Shown here: positions 34,636-44,135 of the stretch, piece after piece | How positions within the stretch are numbered: the stretch's first letter is position 1 | Layout: the number at the start of each line of letters is the position of its first letter | Source: Bacteroidota bacterium | GTDB lineage: Bacteria > Bacteroidota > Ignavibacteria > UBA10030 > UBA8401 | DNA: 64,000 nt | Reading direction: 5' to 3' | NCBI GenBank assembly: GCA_041658205.1 | Contig: JBBAAO010000001.1 | Coordinates: forward strand, 806,001-870,000 | The notes under the pieces: model-generated | Database searches by the model: none | Told to the model about the DNA's origin: nothing | The model's input: the letters and a program-made list of their open reading frames with translations, nothing else | Program-made: the position numbers and the translations under genes

Positions 34636-35946
34636 ATGAAAAATATCCTCACTATTGCGCTAATTTCGCTGTTTTCTATAGCAGCAGTCCAGGCGCAAGA
34701 GAACATGACGCTACAACAAGCCGTTCAAACCGCCCTCGAAAAAAATATTGATGTAATCCGCTCAAAAAATTCCATGCAAATTTCAGATGCAAATGTTACT
34801 GCGGCATATGGAAATTTTATTCCCTCACTTTCAGCATCGGCAAGTATGGGACGTAATGGTTCAACATCCACGACACCGGTTGGTGATGTGATTAATGCAA
34901 ATGGATCGGTCAGCGCAGGTTTGAATGCTAACGTGACATTGTTCGATGGTTTTCGAAATACTTCATCATTAAATAGAGCAACATCATCAGCGGATGCAGC
35001 TGCTTTTAACTATGCAAAACAAAAACAAAATACCGTGCTTGCTGTTGAACAGGCATATCTTACTGTGCTGCGAAATGAGCAATTATTGAAAGTAAGTCAG
35101 GAAAATCTAAAACGATCACAGCAGCAGCTTTCCCGCATTGAAGAATCAAATAAAGTAGGTGCGTTAGCAAAATCCGATGTGTACCGGCAACAAGTGCAGA
35201 CGGCAAATGATGAGTTGGCTCTGATCAACGCACAAAGCAATTATGATAATTCCAAACAAGATTTACTTTATGTGTTATCGCTTGACGTGACAAAAGATTA
35301 TCTCTTCGTGGATGCGTCGGTACTTCAACAGATTGAAGGATTAATTTCTGACTCTCTCCATCAGGAATATGCAGATTATAACAAACTGGTGCAGGAAGCA
35401 TTGGACTCGCGGCCGGACTACAAATCATCGTTATTAGCAAAGCAGATATCGGAAAATGATCTTACTATTTCACGTTCCGGCCATTACCCGACGTTGAGTT
35501 TGGGTGCAGGATACGGTTATGCAGGAAATGATTTTGGAACATTGACCGATTCCAAAACATGGAATTGGAGATTGTCATTGTCTGTCCCGATTTTTAACGG
35601 ATTTCAAACCAGCACGCAGACACAAACGAGTCAGTTAAATTTTGAACTTGCCGAACAGCAAGTTGAGCAGGCAAAACGGAGTGTTGCAAAGGATGTCCGG
35701 TCGTCATTATTGACTCTTGAAACTGCGCGAAAACGGTATGATGTCTCATTGAAAAATATGAAATCGGCTGAAGAAGATCGCCGAATTGCTGAAGAGCGCT
35801 ATAATCTCGGTTCAAATACATTGCTGGATTTACTTGTTGCAACAGCAAACTATACGCAGGCTATTAGCAACAAAGTATCATCATCATATGATTTTGTTTA
35901 CGCGAAACTGCAGTTCAGAATCGCAGTCGGAAGAGAAAAGTATTAA
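34636..35946 (+). CDS. TolC family outer-membrane channel
   Basis: A 436-residue outer-membrane efflux protein. A signal peptide (residues 1-20) precedes ENMTLQQAVQTALEKNIDV, the usual opening of the family. Two OEP repeats follow, each with long amphipathic helices (KQKQNTVLAVEQAYLTVLRN, and AEEDRRIAEERYNLGSNTLL) and beta segments such as PTLSLGAGYGYAG. It forms the exit duct of the export system encoded immediately downstream. A good ribosome binding site (CGGAG) precedes the ATG. Confidence 0.93.
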   Translation: MKNILTIALISLFSIAAVQAQENMTLQQAVQTALEKNIDVIRSKNSMQISDANVTAAYGNFIPSLSASASMGRNGSTSTTPVGDVINANGSVSAGLNANVTLFDGFRNTSSLNRATSSADAAAFNYAKQKQNTVLAVEQAYLTVLRNEQLLKVSQENLKRSQQQLSRIEESNKVGALAKSDVYRQQVQTANDELALINAQSNYDNSKQDLLYVLSLDVTKDYLFVDASVLQQIEGLISDSLHQEYADYNKLVQEALDSRPDYKSSLLAKQISENDLTISRSGHYPTLSLGAGYGYAGNDFGTLTDSKTWNWRLSLSVPIFNGFQTSTQTQTSQLNFELAEQQVEQAKRSVAKDVRSSLLTLETARKRYDVSLKNMKSAEEDRRIAEERYNLGSNTLLDLLVATANYTQAISNKVSSSYDFVYAKLQFRIAVGREKY

Positions 35947-35969
35947 TACATTATTTTAATGGAGTAGTT

Positions 35970-37271
35970 ATGGCAAATGGCAAAAAAAATAAAAAGAAAC
36001 TGTTCATCTTTTCCGGCATCGGTGTTGTTGCAATCGTGCTGGTGCTTGTTGTTGTGCTTGGAAGCAAAAAAGAGAACATCATTACTGTTCAATCAGAAAA
36101 GGTTGGCCGTCGCACAATCACTCAAATGGTGAATGCTTCCGGAAAAATTCAACCGGAAACGATGGTGAAGATCAATGCTGAAGTGAGCGGCGAAATTACG
36201 GTGCTTCCCGTGAAAGAGGGAGACAAAATAAAAAAAGGTGAACTGCTTGTCCGGATCAAACCGGATCAATATCAAGCACAAGTTGATCGTGCAGAAGCGG
36301 GACTTCAATCTGCGCGTGCCAGCATGAATTTACAGAAATCGAACCTTGAAAAAGCGGAATCAGAATTTAAACGTGCGCAAGAATTGTTTGAAAAGAAACT
36401 CTTGTCTGATCAGGAATTCATTTCTGCAAAAACATCGTTCAGTGCGGCAAAGTCACAATTCGAATCATCGCAGGCAGGTGTTCGTCAAGCTGAAGCGTCA
36501 TTCCGTGATGCAAAGGAAAGCCTGAATAAAACATCGATCTATTCGCCGATGCACGGTACCATCTCGCAGTTGATTTCTGAACTTGGAGAACGAGTCAGCG
36601 GCAGCGGATTCACACAAGGGACACAAATCATGACTGTTGCCGACCTTTCCATGATGGAAGCTCGTGTCGATGTCGGTGAAAATGATATCGTCAACATTTC
36701 CATCGGCGATACATCCCGCATTACTATTGATGCGTATCCTGACAAAAAATTTGTCGGTATTGTCTATGAGATTGCCAATACTGCAAAATCGAAAGGGCTC
36801 GGAACACAGGAAGAAGTCACAAATTTTGAGGTAAAAATTCGCATCTTAGATAAAGATATCGCGCTCCGTCCTGGTATGTCCATGACTGCCGATATTGAAA
36901 CAGAAACAAAGAAGAATGCTATTGCCGTCCCGATTCAAAGTGTTACAACACGTGCTCCAAAACCCAAAGAGGGTGATAAACCAAAAGAAGAGTTACCCCA
37001 GTCACCAGGTGGCCCGGGTGGAATGTCAATGAATGAAAAACCGATTGAATGTGTTTTTATTGTTGAAAACGGCAAAGCGAAAATGGTTCCGGTAAAGCGC
37101 GGGATTAATGACGAAGGATATGTCGAAATTATCTCCGGAATGACTCAGGATATCGAAGTGATCAGCGGAACGTACAAAGCAATCAATCGTGATTTGGAGG
37201 ATGGTTCAGTCGTGAAGGTCGAAAACTCCGCTGCCAAGTTTGCAATGGGCAAACCGGGTGAAAATAAATAA
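35970..37271 (+). CDS. Periplasmic adaptor subunit (HlyD/MacA family)
   Basis: A 433-residue membrane-fusion protein. A basic N terminus leads into one membrane segment (residues 11-30). The lipoyl-like halves are around residues 50-90 (VKINAEVSGEITVLPVKEGD) and 190-215 (IYSPMHGTISQLISELGE), separated by a long coiled coil (residues 100-180). A beta-barrel and a membrane-proximal domain follow, with a Pro/Gly-rich loop at about 330-355 (PKEELPQSPGGPGGMS). It links the ABC permeases to the TolC channel. It follows the tolC-like gene after 23 bases with GGAG before the ATG. Confidence 0.92.
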   Translation: MANGKKNKKKLFIFSGIGVVAIVLVLVVVLGSKKENIITVQSEKVGRRTITQMVNASGKIQPETMVKINAEVSGEITVLPVKEGDKIKKGELLVRIKPDQYQAQVDRAEAGLQSARASMNLQKSNLEKAESEFKRAQELFEKKLLSDQEFISAKTSFSAAKSQFESSQAGVRQAEASFRDAKESLNKTSIYSPMHGTISQLISELGERVSGSGFTQGTQIMTVADLSMMEARVDVGENDIVNISIGDTSRITIDAYPDKKFVGIVYEIANTAKSKGLGTQEEVTNFEVKIRILDKDIALRPGMSMTADIETETKKNAIAVPIQSVTTRAPKPKEGDKPKEELPQSPGGPGGMSMNEKPIECVFIVENGKAKMVPVKRGINDEGYVEIISGMTQDIEVISGTYKAINRDLEDGSVVKVENSAAKFAMGKPGENK

Positions 37272-37283
37272 TACAGTTGCCTA

Positions 37284-38237
37284 ATGACAATGAACTGCAA
37301 ACTTCTTATTCTGCTAGCGTCTTTCGGGATGTACGCTTTTAGTCAGGTTGATAGTACGGGAATAAAGCTGTTGAGTGGAAGACAATTTACCGAAGCTCAA
37401 TCGTTTTTTGAATCAGCGATAAAGAAAAATTCCAAAGATGCAGACGCACACTACTATCTTGCATTGTCATTCATGGGACAGAGGAATTTGGATGATGCTG
37501 AAGATGAAATTGACGAAGCAATCGATCTGAATGAACATGTCTCCAAGTATCACATTGCGCGCGGTAATATTCTGGGGTTGCAAACAATGAATGCCAATCC
37601 GGTGTCGCAGGCGTTTCTTGCTCCAAAAGTGAAAAATGCATATTTACGAGGATCGGAGCTTGATCCAAATAATATTGAAGCTCGGCAAGCGTTATATAAT
37701 TATTATGTGATGGCGCCCGGAATTATGGGTGGAAGCGAGGAGAAGGCATTTGAACAAGCAAATGCGATTGTGAAGTTGAACCCGTTCCGAGGTTATATGA
37801 TGTTGGCGAATTTTCATATGAGAGTGAATAAGGATACGATAGAAGCGGAAAAGCAGATCAAAAAAGCGATCAGTGCTGAACCGGAACGGGGAGATGGTTA
37901 TAAGCAGCTGGGGTACCATTATCTAAATCGAAAACGATTTCAGGATGCATATATTCAAATGCAAAAGTTTATCGATGCGGAACCGAAGAATCCGGATTCC
38001 TACGACAGTTATGGAGATGTTTTCAAAGCAGAAAAAAAATACGATCAGGCAATTGAAAAATACCATAGAGCGTTATCAGTTGATAAAACATTCAGTGCTT
38101 CAATTTATTCCCTTGCAGAATGTTACGAGTTGAAAGGTCAAAGACAAAAAGCGAAAGAAACATTCCAATGGTTTATCGCTGTTGATCCGCACAACCGACG
38201 TGCAGATACTGCGCAAAAGAAAATCAAAGAATTATAG
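37284..38237 (+). CDS. Exported TPR protein of the export operon
   Basis: A 317-residue protein with a signal peptide (residues 1-20) and about seven tetratricopeptide repeats, for example FTEAQSFFESAIKKNSKDAD, AHYYLALSFMGQRNLDDAED and YDQAIEKYHRALSVDKTFSA. It lies 12 bases after the adaptor gene and 7 bases before the ATPase gene, inside the export operon. TPR proteins are not a standard part of MacAB-TolC systems, so it may be a periplasmic partner that selects or holds cargo. That is inference from position alone. Confidence 0.85.
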   Translation: MTMNCKLLILLASFGMYAFSQVDSTGIKLLSGRQFTEAQSFFESAIKKNSKDADAHYYLALSFMGQRNLDDAEDEIDEAIDLNEHVSKYHIARGNILGLQTMNANPVSQAFLAPKVKNAYLRGSELDPNNIEARQALYNYYVMAPGIMGGSEEKAFEQANAIVKLNPFRGYMMLANFHMRVNKDTIEAEKQIKKAISAEPERGDGYKQLGYHYLNRKRFQDAYIQMQKFIDAEPKNPDSYDSYGDVFKAEKKYDQAIEKYHRALSVDKTFSASIYSLAECYELKGQRQKAKETFQWFIAVDPHNRRADTAQKKIKEL

Positions 38238-38244
38238 GATCCCT

Positions 38245-38958
38245 ATGCAACCAGTCATCAATATTAAAAATATCAAAAAAACCTATGTGATGGGAACGGT
38301 GGAGGTCAATGCACTTGTTGACGTTTCAGTTCAAATCGTTAAGAACGAGTATGTTGCCATCATGGGTCCTTCGGGTTCCGGGAAATCGACATTGATGAAT
38401 GTGATCGGTTGTCTTGATACCCCTACATCAGGTCTCTACGAATTTAACGGAGTGAACGTCAGCGAGATGAATGATAACGAGCTGGCAAAGATCAGAAATA
38501 AAGAGATCGGGTTTGTCTTCCAAACCTTTAACTTATTAGCCCGTTCGAATGCGCTGCATAACGTTGAACTTCCGTTGATCTATTCGGGAATGAAAAAGGG
38601 TCTTCGAACAAAACTTGCAGAAGAAGCGCTGGGTCACGTAAAGCTTGAAGATCGGATGCATCATAAACCAAATGAACTTTCCGGCGGTCAGCGACAGCGT
38701 GTGGCAATTGCTCGGGCATTGGTAACAAAGCCATCCATCATTCTTGCGGACGAACCGACTGGTAATCTTGATTCGAAGACGGGTGTGGAGATTATGGGAT
38801 TATTCAATGAGCTTCACGCTCAAGGAAACACAATTATCCTTGTCACTCATGAAGAGGATATTGCGCGTCATGCTCACAGAATTATCCGTGTGCGCGACGG
38901 GCTTGTAGAAAGTGATACTGTTGTTGATGATAGAATATTGCCAGGCGTTCACGTTTAA
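38245..38958 (+). CDS. ABC transporter ATPase (MacB/LolD-type)
   Basis: A 237-residue ATPase that powers the permeases encoded next. Walker A is GPSGSGKST, the Q-loop is FVFQTFNLLARSNALHNVEL, the signature is LSGGQRQRVAIARAL, Walker B is IILADEPTGNLD and the switch histidine is in LVTHEEDIARHAHR. The sequence class is that of MacB/LolD ATPases, which move substrates already in the periplasm. The ATG at 38245 is used; an in-frame extension to 38182 would overlap the TPR gene. Confidence 0.95.
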   Translation: MQPVINIKNIKKTYVMGTVEVNALVDVSVQIVKNEYVAIMGPSGSGKSTLMNVIGCLDTPTSGLYEFNGVNVSEMNDNELAKIRNKEIGFVFQTFNLLARSNALHNVELPLIYSGMKKGLRTKLAEEALGHVKLEDRMHHKPNELSGGQRQRVAIARALVTKPSIILADEPTGNLDSKTGVEIMGLFNELHAQGNTIILVTHEEDIARHAHRIIRVRDGLVESDTVVDDRILPGVHV

Positions 38959-38988
38959 TTTTTTTTATTCCCACCAAATGGTGAACTT

Positions 38989-40224
38989 ATGAAAATGTCA
39001 GATTTTGCGTACGAAGTGAAAGAAGGACTTGGGATCTCGTTCCAGGCGATCCGGGCAAATAAAATGCGCTCAGTCCTGACAACACTTGGTATTGTGATCG
39101 GTATTGTTTCGGTTACATTAATGGGAACGGCCATCGAAGGGATGAGCAGATCATTTAATGAAATGGTTTCGAAGCTTGGTGCGGATGTTTTGTATGTACA
39201 AAAATTTTCGTGGTTTTCGAGCGAGGAAGAATGGCTTGCATCACGCAATCGAAAGAATATCGATTTAAAACAATTTCGAGCAGTTCGAGATCAGGGAACC
39301 ACGATCAGTGCTCTCAGTCCGGTGACCGGTCGCAGGGCTCCAATTAAATACCGCAGTATTACTTCGGATGGAATCTCCGTACAGGGAGTTAATGATCAAT
39401 ATGTTCAAGTTGCCGGTCTCAACCTTGAAATGGGAAGATTCTTTTCTCAATCGGAGTCTAATGGTGCTCGTCCGGTAACAGTGCTCGGATATACCACTGC
39501 CGAAAAATTATTTCCCAATGAGAATCCGCTTGGTAAAAATGTTAAAATCGGAGCGCATACATTTCGCGTTGTCGGAGTTGCGACAAAACAAGGGAGTTTT
39601 TTAGGGATGGATTTTGATAATACTGCTTTCATCCCTATCACAAACTTCCTGCAGAAGTTTGCCAATCATCGCAGGGGGCTCACGATTCAAGTGAAAGCTG
39701 CAAACATTAATGATCTTGACAATACAAAGGAAGAGATCCGCGGTATCATGCGAAAAGTACGAGGAGTAAAACCGGGAGTAAAAGATGATTTTTCGATCAA
39801 TCAACAAGAAATGTTTATCCAAACATTTAATCAGATTGGCGGAGTGATTGCAGGAATTGGATTATTTATTACGGCGCTTTCTTTGTTTGTTGGTGCCATC
39901 GGAATTATGAACATCATGTTCGTTTCCGTGACCGAACGAACGAAGGAAATTGGAATTCGAAAAGCTATTGGTGCAAAGCGCTCGACAATCTTGTTCCAGT
40001 TTTTGATCGAGTCTGCGGCATTGGCACTTTTTGGCGGTATCATCGGGATTATTATTTCCTATCCATTAAGCTTAATGATTAATCAGATTCTTCCGACGTC
40101 CATGCCGCTATCGGTTGTAGGAATAGCAATATTCATTTCGTTGCTTGTCGGAGTTGTGTCCGGCTTCCTACCGGCAAATCGTGCATCGAAAATGGATCCT
40201 GTTGAAGCGTTGCGCCACGAATAA
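38989..40224 (+). CDS. ABC permease of the MacB/FtsX type (first)
   Basis: A 411-residue permease. The first membrane helix follows NKMRSVLTTLGIVIGIVSVT, a periplasmic MacB_PCD domain covers residues 55-260, and three more membrane helices (residues 285-305, 335-360 and 375-400) form the FtsX domain with the conserved VSVTERTKEIGIRKAIGAKR. It ends with ASKMDPVEALRHE. This is the mechanotransmission class of exporter. It pairs with the second permease as a likely heterodimer. Confidence 0.94.
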   Translation: MKMSDFAYEVKEGLGISFQAIRANKMRSVLTTLGIVIGIVSVTLMGTAIEGMSRSFNEMVSKLGADVLYVQKFSWFSSEEEWLASRNRKNIDLKQFRAVRDQGTTISALSPVTGRRAPIKYRSITSDGISVQGVNDQYVQVAGLNLEMGRFFSQSESNGARPVTVLGYTTAEKLFPNENPLGKNVKIGAHTFRVVGVATKQGSFLGMDFDNTAFIPITNFLQKFANHRRGLTIQVKAANINDLDNTKEEIRGIMRKVRGVKPGVKDDFSINQQEMFIQTFNQIGGVIAGIGLFITALSLFVGAIGIMNIMFVSVTERTKEIGIRKAIGAKRSTILFQFLIESAALALFGGIIGIIISYPLSLMINQILPTSMPLSVVGIAIFISLLVGVVSGFLPANRASKMDPVEALRHE

Positions 40225-40242
40225 CATTGAGGAAGTGAAAGT

Positions 40243-41520
40243 ATGCAAGTTCAAGAAAGTATAGGAATGGCACTGAACGCAATTCGTGTAAACAAATTGC
40301 GTTCCGTCTTAACACTGCTCGGAATTGGTGTCGGTGTTTTTTCCATTATCGGTGTTATGACTGCTATGGGTGTTTTGCAGAATGCCATTGAGACGGGGGT
40401 GAGTCAATTAGGTGCGAATACGTTCCAGATTCAAAAATATCCGGCGAATGGTTTTAATGATCATGATCGTTCACGTTTTCGCAATCGGAAGGACATCACG
40501 TATGAACAGGCAGAATTGTTTTATGATCGAATGAAACTTGCTAAGTATGTCGGTTTGGAAGTCTGGACATTCGGGAAAATTGCTGAATATAAAAATATAA
40601 AGACTAATCCTAGTGTGCAGGTTGCCGGTGAATCGATAGATGGATTGGCGACAAATAATTGGAATGTTGAATTTGGCCGTTCCTATACCAATCAGGAAGT
40701 TCAATCGGCTTCGAAAGTAGCGGTGATTGGGAGTGATGTTGTTAAAAAATTATTCCCAATTGGTAATCCAATTGGTGAATTTATCCGAGCTGACGGAATT
40801 CAATATAAAGTGATCGGTACGCTAGTCGATAAAGGTTCCGTGTTAGGAGGCTCCCAAGGGAACATGGTTATTATACCTATCACCACCCATCTTAATATTT
40901 ACGGCAGAGATCGTTCCGTCAATATCATGGTCTCAGCACGCGATCAAAACACTTACAATGAAGTATTGGAGTTCTCTCGCGGTGTGCTGAGAGTGATTCG
41001 TCAAGTGCCGCCGGGTGAACCGGATGATTTTGAAATTTTTTCCAACGACACGGTAATTGCTCAGTTCAATGAAACGACATTCATGATCAAGATCGGAGCA
41101 TTAGGGATTGCTTGCATTGCATTGCTTGCAGCAGGTGTCGGTATTATGAATATCATGCTCGTGTCGGTGACTGAGCGGACAAAAGAAATTGGTATCAGAA
41201 AGGCATTAGGAGCAACAAAAACTAATGTCTTATCGCAATTTCTAACGGAATCAGTTGTATTCTCTCAGATCGGCGGAGTGATAGGTATTGTCTGCGGTTC
41301 GATTATGGGAAATATTGTATCGTTGTTATTGGATGCGCCTCCCATCTATCCTTGGAATAATTCTGTGGCGATTTTGCAGACTCCTCTGTTAGATTTTACC
41401 GCACTCGAAATGAACATTACCGCCTTAATTTTCTGTTCTATCATCGGGATTGTTTTTGGAGTGTATCCTGCTTGGAAGGCTGCTAATTTGGATCCCATCG
41501 AAGCTCTTCGATTTGAATAA
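40243..41520 (+). CDS. ABC permease of the MacB/FtsX type (second)
   Basis: A 425-residue paralogue of the preceding permease with the same layout: N-terminal helix after NKLRSVLTLLGIGVGVFSII, periplasmic domain (residues 50-270), and three helices with VSVTERTKEIGIRKALGATK. It ends with ANLDPIEALRFE. The two permeases probably form a heterodimer with the single ATPase. A long inverted repeat at 41527-41559 ends the operon. Confidence 0.94.
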   Translation: MQVQESIGMALNAIRVNKLRSVLTLLGIGVGVFSIIGVMTAMGVLQNAIETGVSQLGANTFQIQKYPANGFNDHDRSRFRNRKDITYEQAELFYDRMKLAKYVGLEVWTFGKIAEYKNIKTNPSVQVAGESIDGLATNNWNVEFGRSYTNQEVQSASKVAVIGSDVVKKLFPIGNPIGEFIRADGIQYKVIGTLVDKGSVLGGSQGNMVIIPITTHLNIYGRDRSVNIMVSARDQNTYNEVLEFSRGVLRVIRQVPPGEPDDFEIFSNDTVIAQFNETTFMIKIGALGIACIALLAAGVGIMNIMLVSVTERTKEIGIRKALGATKTNVLSQFLTESVVFSQIGGVIGIVCGSIMGNIVSLLLDAPPIYPWNNSVAILQTPLLDFTALEMNITALIFCSIIGIVFGVYPAWKAANLDPIEALRFE

Positions 41521-41526
41521 TTAGTT

Positions 41527-41559
41527 ACGTGACCGTCACCTCGTAGGTGACAGTCACGT
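41527..41559. terminator. Long hairpin at convergent gene ends (GACCGTCACCT family, copy 1)
   Basis: Two 15-base arms (41527-41541 and 41545-41559) pair with one mismatch around a three-base loop, followed by a T-rich stretch. It lies between the permease gene and the convergent DUF5700 gene. The core GACCGTCACCT with its inverse reappears at 62963-62993 and, degenerate, at 45402-45430. Confidence 0.75.
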
Positions 41560-41562
41560 TTG

Positions 41563-42663
41563 TTATTTTTGGAGCATCAACACTACTTCTTTATCAAACT
41601 TTGGCAGCTCGCCATTTTGTTCCGCCAACTGCTGATACTTTCCAAAAAAATCTCCAACACCATTCTCTAAACATTCAGTCAACGATTGTCTGCCAAGTTT
41701 TGCATCAATGGAATGTGCCATTAATAATCCTGCCGTTGCGCCGTAATTCTTTTCGTACGAACCGGACAGATTGGAATTCATAATCAATTCGCGGGCACGA
41801 CTAGATGTTATGGATGGGGAAGATAATTCTTTCAATGCATTATTAAGATCACCCACAGATTGCCGAGCGGCAGTAAGTCTGTCTGCCGGTAACTCACCGC
41901 CGTTTCGCTGTTGCAGCGAGATGAGATAAGCAAATCCTTCGTTTTGAGTCAGTTCTGCCAGCGTCCAATATGGTTCCGGATTGTTTTCTAATGCCTTCCA
42001 AGTCGGAGAAGTTTGTTGATACACTCCGAAGATTGCATGAAATGTTTCGTGTGCCAGCGTGCTCATCATATCCACAAATTGAATCTGGATATCGCGGATA
42101 TGCTGAACAGATCTTGTTACATTCACAACAATCGTCAATTCTCCTTCGCCGTCTCCCACAAACATTGGAATATTATCCCGCCAGACAACACTGCGGACGA
42201 ATGCTGCGGCATTTTCATTTCCTAATGCCACGAAATACACCGGGATGGACGCAGTAATTCGTGTTTGCGATGGGAAAAAGGGAGAAATAGTTGCAAGAAC
42301 TTTTCGATCAAGGTTTCGTCTTTTTGATTCCTGCGATAATGCTTTTATCTGTTGCAGATAAACGGATGAAGCACTCAATCCAAACATGTCGTTGGAAAGA
42401 CTCGCTCCGTTTCGAAACCGTTCAAGCTCGCGTGAAAAAAGCTGGGTGGAATATTTTTCTCTGGCAAGCAGTGCACTTGTAGAAGCTGCTATTTGATTTC
42501 CTTTTAATTCGGCAACTCGATTGACATTGGCGATTTTTCCTTCGCTCAATTCAATCAATGCATCTACTGAAGAAAAATCCAAACGAAGCGTGACGTTGAA
42601 GTTTGATTGACTGAAAGCAACAGCGTACAGCAGAAACTGGAACAGACTAAAAAATATTTTCAT
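41563..42663 (-). CDS. Putative zinc metalloprotease (DUF5700-like), exported
   Basis: A 366-residue exported protein with a signal peptide (residues 1-18). A zinc-protease motif HETFH is found within MMSTLAHETFHAIFGVYQ at about residue 205, with a downstream NEGFAYLI whose glutamate could be the third zinc ligand, as in gluzincins. The layout (helical N-terminal half, HExxH, ENxGFA) matches DUF5700. No activity has been shown to me by sequence beyond the motif. It is convergent with the export operon. Confidence 0.75.
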   Translation of the reverse strand: MKIFFSLFQFLLYAVAFSQSNFNVTLRLDFSSVDALIELSEGKIANVNRVAELKGNQIAASTSALLAREKYSTQLFSRELERFRNGASLSNDMFGLSASSVYLQQIKALSQESKRRNLDRKVLATISPFFPSQTRITASIPVYFVALGNENAAAFVRSVVWRDNIPMFVGDGEGELTIVVNVTRSVQHIRDIQIQFVDMMSTLAHETFHAIFGVYQQTSPTWKALENNPEPYWTLAELTQNEGFAYLISLQQRNGGELPADRLTAARQSVGDLNNALKELSSPSITSSRARELIMNSNLSGSYEKNYGATAGLLMAHSIDAKLGRQSLTECLENGVGDFFGKYQQLAEQNGELPKFDKEVVLMLQK

Positions 42664-42793
42664 TGTGAAAGATAATGAGACAATTCACCAAAAACAAAGA
42701 GAGAAATATATTCTTGCTTGTCATCCACACAATACTGAAATTTATGCATCATTATGAAAGTGTCCTGAATAAATATTTATGAAATGGTTTCTG

Positions 42794-44131
42794 ATGAAAA
42801 AATATCTTCCCGTTATTTTGATGGTTATTGTTCTTCAAAATTACAACTGCACCCAAAAAGCACCGGAAAACGTAACCCAAAATATTTCGACTCCAATCGT
42901 AAGTATTATGACGCCAACATCGTCAAAAGTTATGGGTGACAGTGTTCTCATTCAGGTATCCGCTACAGACGACAAAGGAATCGTAAAGGTTGAATTGTAT
43001 ATCGATAACCAAATTCCTCCTGGTGGTACAATGCTGGTCTCTCCATATATTTATCGATGGGACGTGGAATCAAATCCTGATGGGTCTGGGCATATTATTT
43101 ATGCGAAAGCTTATGATGGTGATAATAATGTTACCAGCACTGAAGTGAAGACCGTTTATTCGTATACACTTGCACCAACGCTGTTACAATTAAAAATTGT
43201 TGGAGATACGGTTATTGTCCTTTCATGGAAAGACAATTCCAACGAAGAATCCGGTTTTGAGATTGAACAACGAGTAAATGAGGGAATGTTCACTTTGATA
43301 GAAACGGTCGGGGAGAATGTTACAACTGCATTTATTCAAGGGTTTAATAAAAACGATGATACACTTTCCTTTCGAGTGAGAGGAGTAAATGCGTCAAGTA
43401 AAAGTCGGTATTCGGATATCCGCTTTTTGGGTTTTGATTATCATGATATGATTTTAGTCGAAGGTGGGACTTTTCTGATGGGGAGCGCTAGCAGCATTGA
43501 TAATGCGGCATATCCGATTCATTCCGTTACACTGAGTAATTTCTTCATAAAAAAAACTGAAGTGACACAGTCAGAATGGAAAAATGTGATTGAATGGAAG
43601 AACGCTAATGGCGGTACAAAATTGAACTATAATCCGAGTTTATCAAAAGGCGATCAGTTGCCGGTGGATCGTGTGAATTGGGACGAAGTGAAATTATGGC
43701 TATCGTATTTGAATGAAAAGGAGAATACGACACGCTACAGACTGCCGACAGAAGCAGAGTGGGAATTTGCGGCACGAGGAGGGAAGAAGAGCAAAGGATA
43801 TGTGTATAGCGGCAGTAATGATATTAACGAAGTCTCTTGGAATTTTGACAATGCATCAAGGAGGACACATCCCGTCGCTACAAAAATGCCAAATGAATTG
43901 GGGATCTACGATATGAGCGGTAATTGTTGGGAATGGTGTGAAGACTGGTATTCGGCGTATGAGATTTTTGATCAAACGGACCCGACTGGACCAAACCAGG
44001 GTGCAGAGAAAATTCTTCGAAGCGGAGGTGCCTTGCACGACACAGGGAGCAGAGTTGCTTTTCGAGCGTATATCAGTCCTTCGGTTGATCCTCCGGTCAC
44101 GTATGGATTTCGCTATGCTATCGGAGAATGA
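42794..44131 (+). CDS. Lipoprotein with Ig-like, Fn3-like and SUMF1 domains
   Basis: A 445-residue lipoprotein (lipobox near NYNC at residue 19). Residues 35-115 form an Ig-like domain (PIVSIMTPTSSKVMGDSV), residues 120-210 a fibronectin-III-like domain (LSWKDNSNEESGFEIEQR), and residues 215-445 a SUMF1/FGE-type domain (MILVEGGTFLMGSASS, TEVTQSEWKNV, YRLPTEAEWEFAARGG, GIYDMSGNCWEWCEDWY, LRSGGALHD). Proteins with this last domain can be formylglycine-generating enzymes, but many are catalytically unrelated binding proteins, and no sulfatase is nearby. An ATG at 42779 is also possible. Its stop is four bases from the convergent aminotransferase stop. Confidence 0.84.
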   Translation: MKKYLPVILMVIVLQNYNCTQKAPENVTQNISTPIVSIMTPTSSKVMGDSVLIQVSATDDKGIVKVELYIDNQIPPGGTMLVSPYIYRWDVESNPDGSGHIIYAKAYDGDNNVTSTEVKTVYSYTLAPTLLQLKIVGDTVIVLSWKDNSNEESGFEIEQRVNEGMFTLIETVGENVTTAFIQGFNKNDDTLSFRVRGVNASSKSRYSDIRFLGFDYHDMILVEGGTFLMGSASSIDNAAYPIHSVTLSNFFIKKTEVTQSEWKNVIEWKNANGGTKLNYNPSLSKGDQLPVDRVNWDEVKLWLSYLNEKENTTRYRLPTEAEWEFAARGGKKSKGYVYSGSNDINEVSWNFDNASRRTHPVATKMPNELGIYDMSGNCWEWCEDWYSAYEIFDQTDPTGPNQGAEKILRSGGALHDTGSRVAFRAYISPSVDPPVTYGFRYAIGE

Positions 44132-44135
44132 GATA

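Noticed and set aside
42794..44131. Formylglycine-generating enzyme for a sulfatase
   Set aside because: The SUMF1-type domain is clear, but no sulfatase is nearby and many such lipoproteins are not FGE; I kept only the domain call.
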